10,011 nucleotides of DNA from an uncultured Pseudomonadota bacterium (GCA_902783675.1 CACZRW010000127.1:1-10011), one strand, 5' to 3'; shown: positions 1 through 6,262, counted from the stretch's first letter. Made by a program: numbers and translations. The notes: generated by a model from the letters alone, not told the origin.

Positions 1-1288
1 CAGATACTCCCGCCCCGAAATGAGCTCTGTTTGGTCCGAAGAAAACTTCTTTGACTTATGCTTCAAGATTGAGGCCTACGCGACCGAGGCGATGGCGCAA
101 AAGGGACAGATACCCGAACAGGCCGCAAAGGCCGTTTGGGCAAACGGCAAGTTCACCGTCGCCCGCATCCGTGAGATAGAACAAACGACAAGGCACGAGT
201 TTATCGCCTTTTTAACCGCTTTAGGCGAAAGTTTGGGCGAGAACGCAAAGTATGTCCACAAAGGCCTCACCTCAACCGATGTGCTGGACACCGCCTTTTC
301 GGCGCAACTAAAGTCCGCCGGAGATATTCTTTGCCAAGACCTTTCCCTTCTTATGGGGACTCTGCGCACCAAAGCGATAAAGTATAAAGACACCCTGTGC
401 ATGGGCAGGACCCACGGCATGCACGCCGAACCCACCACCTTCGGGCTTAAACTCTTGGGCTTTTACGAGGAGTTTCGCCGCAATTTGGAAAGGTTAAAGC
501 GTGCCTGCGAGGAAGCCTCGATTTGCGCCATATCCGGCGCGGTCGGCAACTTTGCCAATGTTGACACTTTCGTAGAGGAATATGTGGCAGAAAAGCTTGG
601 ACTTACGCCCGAGCCCGTTTCCACTCAAGTCATTCCCAGGGACCGCTTCGCCATGTATTTTGCCACGCTGGCGGTAATCGCAAGCTCCATAGAGCGTCTG
701 GCAATAGAAATACGCCACCTGCAAAGGACCGAAGTCGCCGAGGCGAACGAAATGTTCCACAAAGGGCAAAAGGGCTCATCGGCAATGCCGCACAAAAGCA
801 ACCCTGTCTTAAGCGAGAACCTTTGCGGTTTGGCAAGGATAATCCGCTCTTATGCCACCCCCGCGCTGGAAGATGTCGCCCTGTGGCACGAGCGCGACAT
901 ATCGCATTCCTCGGTCGAGCGCATTATCTCCCCCGACTCGACGATTGCTCTGGACTTCGCCCTTAACCGCCTTAACGAGGTTGTGGACAATTTAGAAGTC
1001 CACGAGGACAAGATGCTTGCCAACATAGATTTGCAAAAGGGGCTTATCTATTCCCAGCGCGTTCTGCTTGCCTTGGTGGATAAAGGCTTATCGCGCGAGG
1101 AAGCATATAAGCATGTCCAATCCGCCGCCATGAAAGTATGGCACGGTGAAAAAGAAAGCTTCCGCGCCGCTCTTGAAGAAGATGATAAAGTGCCTTCTCT
1201 CCTTACATCAAGCGAGATAACCGCTTTGCTCGACTCGTCTTATTACACAAGGAACATAGATAAGGTATTCAAAAGAGTGCTTGGCTAG
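1..1288 (+). CDS. purB: Adenylosuccinate lyase, 5' end just outside the window
   Basis: Cytosolic enzyme of purine synthesis. It releases fumarate from SAICAR (giving AICAR) and from adenylosuccinate (giving AMP). The first ATG in the window is at 20, but the frame stays open to base 2 and reads RYSRPEM-SSVW. Family members usually start MIPRYSRPEM..W, so the true start lies about three codons left of the window and 20 is an internal Met. Numbered from that Met, H80 and TSTD (84-87) form the substrate-site region, GRTHGMHAEP (129-138) carries the conserved His132, and GSSAMPHKSNP (252-262) is the fumarase/aspartase superfamily signature with the mobile-loop serines. The length, about 431 residues once completed, is normal for the family. 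The stop TAG is at 1286-1288 and no defect is visible. It appears monocistronic at its 3' end, because a terminator follows directly. Confidence 0.96.
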   Translation, partial: RYSRPEMSSVWSEENFFDLCFKIEAYATEAMAQKGQIPEQAAKAVWANGKFTVARIREIEQTTRHEFIAFLTALGESLGENAKYVHKGLTSTDVLDTAFSAQLKSAGDILCQDLSLLMGTLRTKAIKYKDTLCMGRTHGMHAEPTTFGLKLLGFYEEFRRNLERLKRACEEASICAISGAVGNFANVDTFVEEYVAEKLGLTPEPVSTQVIPRDRFAMYFATLAVIASSIERLAIEIRHLQRTEVAEANEMFHKGQKGSSAMPHKSNPVLSENLCGLARIIRSYATPALEDVALWHERDISHSSVERIISPDSTIALDFALNRLNEVVDNLEVHEDKMLANIDLQKGLIYSQRVLLALVDKGLSREEAYKHVQSAAMKVWHGEKESFRAALEEDDKVPSLLTSSEITALLDSSYYTRNIDKVFKRVLG

Positions 1289-1304
1289 CACAACTCTTTT
1301 TATC
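1271..1304 (+). terminator. Rho-independent terminator overlapping the purB stop
   Basis: The last purB codons form a hairpin. GTGCT (1277-1281) pairs with AGCAC (1287-1291) around loop TGGCT, and the outer AAAAGA (1271-1276) pairs with TCTTTT (1295-1300), leaving a three-base bulge on the 3' side. The 3' arm runs into a T-rich tail. This would separate purB from the porin genes. The bulge makes the call moderate. Confidence 0.5.
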
Positions 1305-1394
1305 GACAAATCCTTTTTTATCAGTAACTTCATCCTTGCTGTTGCAAAAAAGACACAGTGCGACCAAAAAATAACAATTTATAGCAAAAAGGCT

Positions 1395-1421
1395 TTGACG
1401 CCCTATACTTTTGGTTATACA
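1395..1421 (+). promoter_or_regulatory. Sigma-70 promoter of porin 1
   Basis: TTGACG (1395-1400) and TATACA (1416-1421) are separated by 15 bases. The same boxes recur at the same place before the second porin, where the -10 reads TATATA, so they are conserved between the duplicates. A 5' leader of about 60 bases would follow. The short spacer keeps this a candidate. Confidence 0.55.
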
Positions 1422-1485
1422 CGAAAATCATGGTTTCTCCCGAAAAGGGATACTCATTAACAATTGTTTTTAAGGATTCATGATA
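1422..1485 (+). promoter_or_regulatory. Structured 5' leader and RBS of porin 1
   Basis: The leader contains a small hairpin, TCCC (1438-1441), loop GAAAA, GGGA (1447-1450). The ribosome binding site AAGGA (1472-1476) lies 9 bases before the ATG at 1486. The equivalent hairpin in the second copy has a different but still paired stem (see 2769-2780), which suggests that the structure is kept rather than the bases. A role in mRNA stability or translation of an abundant porin is inference. Confidence 0.45.
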
Positions 1486-2610
1486 ATGAAAAAAGTTCTT
1501 TATGGTTCTACGGCTTTGCTTGCTGCCGGTATGTTTACTGCCGCTGCCGAGGCCGCTACTCCTTTGAAGCTCACCGTTGGTGGCTACTTGAATGCATTCA
1601 TGGGCTACACCAACCTTTCCGAAAAGGATTTGGATGGTGATAAAGTTAACAAGTTTGCTCTTGGCACTGACGGCGAAATTGCTTTCACCGCTGAGACAAA
1701 GCTTGATAACGGTATTAAAGTCGGTGCTGTTGCTGAAATCGTTGTCGGCAGCTTCGCTAAAAGGCAAGGCTGGTTGGATGATGTTTATGCTTACGCCGAA
1801 AGCAAGTATGGTAAAGTTGAATTAGGTGCCACCGACAATGCTGCCAAAAAGCTCCACAACGGCGCTCCTGAAGTTGGTCCTCTTGACAATGACAAGATTG
1901 TAAGCTGGCTTGGTCTTGCAGGAAGTGGTTATTTTGGCGGTGTTGCTATAGCTCTTGGTTCTACCACCATTGACCTTGACGGCAATGCAAGGAAGATTTC
2001 TTACTTCTCTCCGAAGTTCTATGGCTTCCAAGTAGGTGCTTCTTACATCCCCGGTACCAGAATAGTACGCGCTTTTGATGCCTCCAGAAATGGCGCATTG
2101 ACCCCCAGCACTGTTTTGAGGGATGACGCAGATTTTACCAACGCCTATGTTGTCAGCGCTGATTATGAAGGGAAGCTGGGCGGTGTGACCGCTGGTGCTG
2201 ATGTTGCTTATGGCAACTTCAAGCCTGCTGGACACGCAAAGAGCGCTGAACAATACAGCTTTGGTGCTGATGTTGCTTTTTCCGGTTTCACAATCGGTGC
2301 CGGTTATACCTTCTTTGACGAAAACAGGCATGGGGTCAAGAATACCAAAGCTTTTGAATTTGGTGCTGCTTACGAAAACGGACCTTATGCTGTAAGCGCT
2401 AACTACTTCCTTTCCAAAAATGGTAAGGAAGATGGCGAAAAGGGTGGTAAACTCCAGAAGTATGAGGTTTCCGGTAAGTATAAACTCGGTGCAGGCGTTG
2501 ACGCTTTCGCAACCTTTGCTTACTTAGATCTGAACAAAGAAGCCCGCCCCGAAGATACAAATGTGGACAAGGTTTGGACTGTTATAACCGGTCTTGCTCT
2601 TAACTTCTAA
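1486..2610 (+). CDS. Outer-membrane porin, copy 1
   Basis: General porin of the small alphaproteobacterial Gram-negative porin type, predicted to form a trimeric beta-barrel for passive diffusion across the outer membrane. It has 374 residues from the ATG at 1486. An in-frame ATG at 1480 is only 3 bases from AAGGA, whereas 1486 sits 9 bases away, matching the second copy, so 1486 is preferred. The signal peptide MKKVLYGSTALLAAGMFTAA is followed by AEA-ATP, a type I signal peptidase site. The mature part starts LKLTVGGYLNAFMGY and alternates in strand-like blocks such as GKVELGATDNAAKKLH, KISYFSPKFYGFQVGASYIPG and YSFGADVAFSGFTIGAGYTF. It ends VITGLALNF with the terminal Phe of the Bam recognition signal. 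Insertions relative to copy 2 all fall in probable loops. It uses many GCT and CTT codons, as strongly expressed genes here might. Exact pore selectivity cannot be told. Confidence 0.9.
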   Translation: MKKVLYGSTALLAAGMFTAAAEAATPLKLTVGGYLNAFMGYTNLSEKDLDGDKVNKFALGTDGEIAFTAETKLDNGIKVGAVAEIVVGSFAKRQGWLDDVYAYAESKYGKVELGATDNAAKKLHNGAPEVGPLDNDKIVSWLGLAGSGYFGGVAIALGSTTIDLDGNARKISYFSPKFYGFQVGASYIPGTRIVRAFDASRNGALTPSTVLRDDADFTNAYVVSADYEGKLGGVTAGADVAYGNFKPAGHAKSAEQYSFGADVAFSGFTIGAGYTFFDENRHGVKNTKAFEFGAAYENGPYAVSANYFLSKNGKEDGEKGGKLQKYEVSGKYKLGAGVDAFATFAYLDLNKEARPEDTNVDKVWTVITGLALNF

Positions 2611-2636
2611 TTTTTGGAAGTTTAGAAAAGCTAAAG

Positions 2637-2670
2637 AATCCCTCGGCTTATCGGTCGGGGGATTTCTTTT
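2637..2670 (+). terminator. Rho-independent terminator of porin 1
   Basis: The 11-bp stem AATCCCTCGGC (2637-2647) pairs with GTCGGGGGATT (2654-2664), including G-T pairs, around loop TTATCG. It is followed by TCTTTT. The next porin unit begins at the base after the T-tract, and the same terminator is repeated after porin 2. Confidence 0.85.
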
Positions 2671-2724
2671 GTTGCAAAAATGCCACAGTGCGACCAAAAA
2701 ATAACAATTTATAGCAAAAAGGCT

Positions 2725-2751
2725 TTGACGCCCCATACTTTTGGTTATATA
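2725..2751 (+). promoter_or_regulatory. Sigma-70 promoter of porin 2
   Basis: TTGACG (2725-2730), 15 bases, TATATA (2746-2751). This is the duplicated counterpart of the promoter at 1395 and is slightly closer to consensus in the -10 box. The A-rich stretch just upstream (2696-2720) is also shared and could act as an UP-like element. Confidence 0.55.
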
Positions 2752-2815
2752 CGGAAGTTGTGTTTATGCCCCGAAAGGGGTGTGTATTAACTATTTTTTA
2801 TAAGGATTTTCTATA
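2752..2815 (+). promoter_or_regulatory. Structured 5' leader and RBS of porin 2
   Basis: The hairpin CCCC (2769-2772), GAAA tetraloop, GGGG (2777-2780) can be lengthened by G-T pairs. AAGGA (2802-2806) lies 9 bases before the ATG. GAAA is a stable GNRA tetraloop. The leader of porin 1 has the same arrangement with a weaker stem. Confidence 0.45.
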
Positions 2816-3910
2816 ATGAAAAAAGTTCTTTATGGTACTACAGCTCTTCTTGCCGCCGGTATGTTTGCATCCGCTGCTGAAGCTGCTACTCCTTTGAAGC
2901 TCACTGTTGGTGGCTACTTGAATGCATTCATGGGCTACACCAACCTTTCCGAAAAGGATGCCCTTGTTTCCGTAAACAAGTTTGCTCTTGGCACTGACGG
3001 CGAAATTGCTTTCACCGCTGAAACAAAACTTGACAACGGTATCAAAGTTGGTGCTGTTGCTGAAGTTGTTGTCGGCACATTCACTGACGAACAATCTTGG
3101 TTGGACGATGTTTATGCTTACGCCGAAAGCAAGTATGGTAAAGTTGAATTGGGTGCTACCGACAACGTTGCCAAGAAGCTTCACAACGGCGCTCCCAGCG
3201 CAAGCGTTCTTGACACTGCCAAAATCGTAAACTGGCTTGGTTTGGAAGAAGTTTCCGTAGACCTTGGTTCTACCACCATTGACCTTGACGGCAATGCAAG
3301 AAAGGTTTCTTACTTCTCGCCGAAGTTCTATGGCTTCCAAGTAGGTGCTTCTTACATCCCCGGTGCTGACGCGGTAGACGCTTTTGAAATTGCCAGAAAT
3401 GGCGCAAGGGAGCCCAGCACTGTTGTTAGAGGCTTCGCAGACTTCACCAATGCTTATGTTGTCAGCGCTGCTTACGAAGGAAAGTTCAGCGGTGTAACCG
3501 TTGGTGCTGATGTTGCTTATGGTAACTTTAAGCCTGAAGGAGCGAAGAGAGCTGAACAATACAGCTTTGGTGCTGATGTTGGTTTCTCCGGTTTCACAAT
3601 CGGTGCCGGTTATACCTTCGCCGACGCGAACGCTCATGGTGTCAAGAACGACAGAGCTCTTGAACTTGGTGTTGGCTATGAAAACGGACCTTATGCTGTA
3701 AGCGCTAACTACTTCGTTTCCAAAGATGGTAAGGAAGACGGCGTCAAGCAAGGTAAGTTCCAGAAGTATGAAGTAGCCGGTAAGTATAAACTCGGTGCAG
3801 GCGTTGACGCTTTCGCAACCTTTGCTTACTTGGATATGGACAAAGAAGCTAGAGTTAATGACGTAGACAAGGTTTGGACTATCGTAACCGGTCTTGCTCT
3901 TAGCTTCTAA
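2816..3910 (+). CDS. Outer-membrane porin, copy 2
   Basis: Paralogue of the gene at 1486, with 364 residues. The signal peptide MKKVLYGTTALLAAGMFASA is followed by AEA-ATP, the mature start is the same (LKLTVGGYLNAFMGY), and the end is VTGLALSF with terminal Phe. It is predicted to be a beta-barrel diffusion porin of the outer membrane. The barrel blocks are almost identical to copy 1, often at silent sites too. Differences cluster in short segments: after SEKD, around KIVNWLGLEEVSVDLGS (six residues shorter), in the ADAVDAFEIARNGARE segment, and near the last strand. It has its own promoter, leader and terminator, so both copies can be expressed separately. Which conditions favour either one cannot be read from the sequence. 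Confidence 0.9.
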   Translation: MKKVLYGTTALLAAGMFASAAEAATPLKLTVGGYLNAFMGYTNLSEKDALVSVNKFALGTDGEIAFTAETKLDNGIKVGAVAEVVVGTFTDEQSWLDDVYAYAESKYGKVELGATDNVAKKLHNGAPSASVLDTAKIVNWLGLEEVSVDLGSTTIDLDGNARKVSYFSPKFYGFQVGASYIPGADAVDAFEIARNGAREPSTVVRGFADFTNAYVVSAAYEGKFSGVTVGADVAYGNFKPEGAKRAEQYSFGADVGFSGFTIGAGYTFADANAHGVKNDRALELGVGYENGPYAVSANYFVSKDGKEDGVKQGKFQKYEVAGKYKLGAGVDAFATFAYLDMDKEARVNDVDKVWTIVTGLALSF

Positions 3911-3937
3911 TTCTTAGAAGTTTAGAAAAAGCTAAAG

Positions 3938-3971
3938 AATCCCTCGGCTTATCGGTCGGGGGATTTTTTTT
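3938..3971 (+). terminator. Rho-independent terminator of porin 2
   Basis: Same stem as at 2637: AATCCCTCGGC (3938-3948) pairs with GTCGGGGGATT (3955-3965), followed here by an uninterrupted run of T (3964-3971). It is a strong intrinsic terminator and marks the right end of the tandem duplication. Confidence 0.88.
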
Positions 3972-3998
3972 GTTGATAAGTTTAAAATCTAAAAAAGT

Positions 3999-4102
3999 CG
4001 TCATCCTCGAGGGAGCCGCTAAGCTCAACTCGGGGATCCATTTACGGCTGTCGCCGTGGTTGCTTACGCAACTGGATTCCCGCGCTGCGCGCGATAATGA
4101 CG
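3999..4102 (+). repeat. Nested palindromic element of about 104 bp
   Basis: Terminal inverted repeats CGTCAT (3999-4004) and ATGACG (4097-4102) enclose further paired blocks. GGGATCCA (4033-4040) pairs with TGGATTCCC (4073-4081), with one bulged base. Small hairpins lie inside: GAGC/GCTC (4013-4026), ACGGC/GCCGT (4044-4057), GTTGC/GCAAC (4059-4072) and a CGCGC/GCGCG block (4081-4093). The layout resembles dispersed palindromic repeats beginning CGTCAT and ending ATGACG that are found in many copies in various bacterial genomes. It has no ORF of note. Being a dispersed family is inference from one copy. Confidence 0.6.
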
Positions 4103-4120
4103 GGGAAATAATTAGTAATT

Positions 4121-4174
4121 AGGAATGATTGCGTTTTTGCATTCCGCAAAAACAACTTTATTTTTTTCATTCCT
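4121..4174 (+). repeat. Second inverted repeat with internal hairpin
   Basis: AGGAATGA (4121-4128) and TCATTCCT (4167-4174) are perfect inverted arms. Between them lies a perfect 8-bp hairpin, GTTTTTGC (4133-4140), loop ATTCC, GCAAAAAC (4146-4153), then a run of T (4161-4167). The right arm continues as a short direct repeat, CATTCCT twice (4168-4181). The hairpin plus T-run could also work as a terminator for transcription reading out of the porin pair. The rest of the gap (4175-4272) holds only the promoter and RBS of porin 3. Confidence 0.45.
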
Positions 4175-4215
4175 CATTCCTCATTAAGTAAAGCCCTCTT
4201 AACCTATTTGCTAGG

Positions 4216-4243
4216 CTGACTTTTCTCGCCGCTTTTCTAGTAT
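4216..4243 (+). promoter_or_regulatory. Possible promoter of porin 3
   Basis: CTGACT (4216-4221) and TAGTAT (4238-4243) have 16 bases between them, about 30 bases before the start codon. It is unlike the shared promoter of porins 1 and 2, so porin 3 is likely controlled separately. Both boxes are imperfect. Confidence 0.3.
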
Positions 4244-4272
4244 CAAAGGCTCTAAAACAAAGGAGTCTTTGC

Positions 4273-5397
4273 ATGAAAAAAATTATCCCTGCCGTTTCTT
4301 TGGCACTTACCGTTTGTCTTTCCCCTATCACCTCTTTCGCCGCCGATTCGCCGTTTTCCCTTAAACTGGGCGGTTATTTGAACGCTTGGGTCGGCTATAA
4401 TGACGGCAGCGCAAAGAAGCTTGGCGCCCCCGTAAACAAAGTCGCTGTCGGCACCGAAGGCAAAATCTTCTTTACCGCCGACTCGGCGCTTGCTAACGGT
4501 ATGAAGGTCGGCGCCGTGGCCATGCTTAACATCTCGCGCCTTAACCAAAACGGCTGGCTCGACCATGTTTATATCCACACCGAAGGCCGCTTCGGCAAAG
4601 TCTTACTTGGCGCGACCGATAATGTTGCCGTGTGGCTCCACCACAAAGTCACCGACGCGGGCGTGTTCGATGTGGACGATACGCGCCTTGCCTCTTGGCT
4701 GGGGTTAAGAATCCGCACCAAGCTCTACTCTACCGGCATGAACTTTGACGGCAATTCCCAGAAAGTTTCCTATTTCTCGCCCAAATTCGCAGGCTTTCAA
4801 GTCGCGGCAAGCTATATCCCCGGCGCCCGCTACGCCACCGAATTCAGCGAAGGCGACGGAGCTTATAACAGCACGGTGTTAAGACCCGCGGGCGGCGTAA
4901 ACAAGTTTAGCTCGGCCTATGTCGTATCCGCCTCTTACGACGGCAAAGTGGGCGACCTTGCGCTCGGCGCGGACACTTCCTTTATAGGCATAAACAATGT
5001 CGGTATAAAAGCCACAACCCAATATAACTTGGGGCTAAAGCTGGAATACCAAGGCTTACGACTCGGAGCCGGCGGGGCTTTTGCCGACAATGGCGAGACG
5101 CAAGGACTTGGCAACAACTACGCTTATGACTTCGGCGTGGGCTATGAAAACGACGCTTATTTCGTAACCGCAAGCTACTACTACGCCAAAAACGGCAAGG
5201 ACGAAAGCGGCAAAAACTGGCAAGTTTCCAAAGCTTCCTTTGAGATGTATCAGCTGTCCGGCCGCTATAAACTGGGCGCGGGGCTGGATGCTTTTGCTTC
5301 CCTTGGCTATGTGAAGGTGGACGACAAGTCAGGCATAACCTCTGCCGCCAACACCGATGTTTGGAGCGTTGTCACCGGCTTGGCAATGCGGTTCTAG
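4273..5397 (+). CDS. Outer-membrane porin, diverged third paralogue
   Basis: 374-residue porin of the same family as the pair at 1486 and 2816. The signal peptide MKKIIPAVSLALTVCLSPIT is followed by SFA-ADS, the mature start is FSLKLGGYLNAWVGY, and conserved blocks are GKVLLGATDNVAVWLHH, KVSYFSPKFAGFQVAASYIPG, YKLGAGLDAFASLGYV and the end VVTGLAMRF. AGGAG (4261-4265) stands 7 bases before the ATG. It shares the barrel framework but differs over most of its length, so it split from the other two well before they duplicated. Its codons are richer in G and C (many GCC, GGC, AAC) than the GCT/CTT-rich pair. A Cys at position 15 of the signal peptide does not make a lipobox. Expected function: outer-membrane diffusion pore with different loops, hence different solute or phage interactions. 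Confidence 0.88.
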   Translation: MKKIIPAVSLALTVCLSPITSFAADSPFSLKLGGYLNAWVGYNDGSAKKLGAPVNKVAVGTEGKIFFTADSALANGMKVGAVAMLNISRLNQNGWLDHVYIHTEGRFGKVLLGATDNVAVWLHHKVTDAGVFDVDDTRLASWLGLRIRTKLYSTGMNFDGNSQKVSYFSPKFAGFQVAASYIPGARYATEFSEGDGAYNSTVLRPAGGVNKFSSAYVVSASYDGKVGDLALGADTSFIGINNVGIKATTQYNLGLKLEYQGLRLGAGGAFADNGETQGLGNNYAYDFGVGYENDAYFVTASYYYAKNGKDESGKNWQVSKASFEMYQLSGRYKLGAGLDAFASLGYVKVDDKSGITSAANTDVWSVVTGLAMRF

Positions 5398-5452
5398 CTT
5401 TCTTTTCTCCAAAAGCAGGAAAGGGAAAAAGGAGAGAGGAATGGAGCTATGA

Positions 5453-6097
5453 CTACTGACTCACCCATAAAATGCGAGCAATCCACGCCACATCGGCAAC
5501 ATCAATCACCTTGCTTTCGCCTTTTTGCCCCAGCGATTTTAGCTCAAGCTGCATAGCTGATTTGCGCTTTAATTCCTTAACCAACACCGCGCCCTTAATG
5601 GTCTTTACCACGACGCGATCGCCTTTGCGAATATCAGCCGCCGGCTGCACAATCAACCTGTCACCTTCCCGATACAAAGGCTCCATGCTGCTATCCGCAA
5701 CCTCCAGCGCATAGGCGTTTGTGTCCAGCCCGTCGGGGAAATCCACCCCGTCCCAACCCTTAGCGCTGCAGGGAAGACCGTCCGCGCCGAAGTATTCATC
5801 TTTCTCCGCCTTCGCCAAGCTCAGCAAAGGAATCGTGCGCTTGGGATAAGCCATATAGCCTTGCTGCCCCGCGGCAAAGGACATAAACTCATCCATCGTA
5901 GTGCCCGTCGCCTCTAAAACCTTGTTCACGCTTTCGGTAGAGGGCCAGCGCTTTTTACCGTCCGCGCCCACCCGCTTAGACTTATTAAAAGTTGTAGAGT
6001 TAAGTCCCGCTTTACCCGCCAATCCGGACACGGACATTCCCTTATTTTGCGCCAGTGCATCAATCCCGCGCCAAATCTCATTAAAAGTCAGTTGCAT
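5453..6097 (-). CDS. HTH / S24 peptidase-like transcriptional regulator
   Basis: 214-residue repressor of the LexA/CI-like class. A helix-turn-helix domain covers about residues 5-72 (MSVSGLAGKAGLNSTTFNKS, then RWPSTESVNKVL). A C-terminal S24 fold carries Ser137 in DSSMEPLYREGD and Lys174 in VLVKEL, 37 residues apart as in LexA and UmuD. The start is the ATG ending at 6097: AGGAG (complement of 6105-6109) lies 7 bases upstream. An in-frame TTG at 6115 overlaps this site and is rejected. The form (F/WxxIDxLA..., WPSTES, end ARILW.SQ) matches a regulator conserved on alphaproteobacterial chromosomes, so it need not be the repressor of the phage genes to its right. The Ala-Gly cleavage dipeptide expected before the S24 domain is replaced by Ala97-Glu98, so self-cleavage is doubtful. 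It is convergent with porin 3 and divergent from the gene at 6295. Confidence 0.85.
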   Translation of the reverse strand: MQLTFNEIWRGIDALAQNKGMSVSGLAGKAGLNSTTFNKSKRVGADGKKRWPSTESVNKVLEATGTTMDEFMSFAAGQQGYMAYPKRTIPLLSLAKAEKDEYFGADGLPCSAKGWDGVDFPDGLDTNAYALEVADSSMEPLYREGDRLIVQPAADIRKGDRVVVKTIKGAVLVKELKRKSAMQLELKSLGQKGESKVIDVADVAWIARILWVSQ

Positions 6098-6124
6098 CAC
6101 ATTACTCCTTTGCAAAAGTTCTTA

Positions 6125-6141
6125 ATTCTGTAAGACAGAAT
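6125..6141. promoter_or_regulatory. Candidate operator: perfect 7-bp inverted repeat
   Basis: ATTCTGT (6125-6131), AAG, ACAGAAT (6135-6141). It lies 28 bases upstream of the S24 regulator start. On the minus strand a -10-like TATTAT (complement of 6147-6152) lies directly before it, so a bound protein would cover the transcription start. The size and symmetry fit a dimeric HTH repressor acting on its own promoter. That the adjacent regulator binds here is inference. Confidence 0.5.
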
Positions 6142-6201
6142 CCGACATAATAGGAAAAAAATCAACAAAAAAGCGCAATATAAAAAATAATTTTCTCCCT
6201 C

Positions 6202-6230
6202 TTGACATAAATAAAATATAGTATTAGTTC
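6202..6230 (+). promoter_or_regulatory. Weak promoter candidate for the 6295 operon
   Basis: A perfect -35 box TTGACA (6202-6207) stands in AT-rich DNA, but at 17 bases distance the -10 is only TAGTTC (6225-6230). TATTAG at 6222 would give a 14-base spacer. It points toward the coupled genes at 6295 and 6648. A weak or activator-dependent promoter is possible. Confidence 0.3.
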
Positions 6231-6253
6231 ATTCATTGTTCTTTTTAAGAGAA

Positions 6254-6262
6254 TGTGGATAA
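6254..6262 (-). promoter_or_regulatory. Single perfect DnaA-box sequence
   Basis: TGTGGATAA, the complement of TTATCCACA, matches the E. coli consensus DnaA box at all nine positions and lies in an AT-rich gap. No second box is seen nearby, so an origin is not supported. It could be chance or a DnaA-regulated promoter site. Confidence 0.3.

Larger units (their letters stand above)
1341..2670 (+). repeat. Tandem duplication, unit A (promoter, porin, terminator)
   Basis: First copy of a head-to-tail duplication. It begins GTTGCAAAAA at 1341, and the second copy begins with the same word at 2671, directly after the T-tract of the terminator. The upstream parts (1341-1424 versus 2671-2754) differ at only about five positions with no gap. 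The coding blocks and the terminators also align. The unit therefore includes promoter, leader, gene and terminator. Confidence 0.9.
2671..3971 (+). repeat. Tandem duplication, unit B (promoter, porin, terminator)
   Basis: Second copy of the unit that begins at 1341, placed head-to-tail without any extra bases between them. It is about 30 bases shorter than unit A. That equals the ten codons missing from its porin (loop differences of 1, 6, 1 and 2 residues). It ends in the T-tract at 3971, after which the sequence changes to unrelated intergenic DNA. Confidence 0.9.

Noticed and set aside
2798..3751. Long open frame of 317 codons on the minus strand opposite porin 2
   Set aside because: It mirrors the porin in codon-biased DNA and a similar shadow exists opposite porin 1. 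It has no plausible protein features, while the plus-strand porin has signal peptide, RBS, promoter and terminator.
4315..4320. Lipobox at Cys15 of porin 3
   Set aside because: The preceding residues LTV do not fit the [AGS]-Cys rule, and a type I site (SFA-ADS) follows in the right place.
5398..5452. Bidirectional terminator between porin 3 and the S24 gene
   Set aside because: Only a 5-bp CTTTT/AAAAG hairpin with loop CTCC is seen in this purine/pyrimidine-rich gap, without a clear T-run. This is too weak to call.
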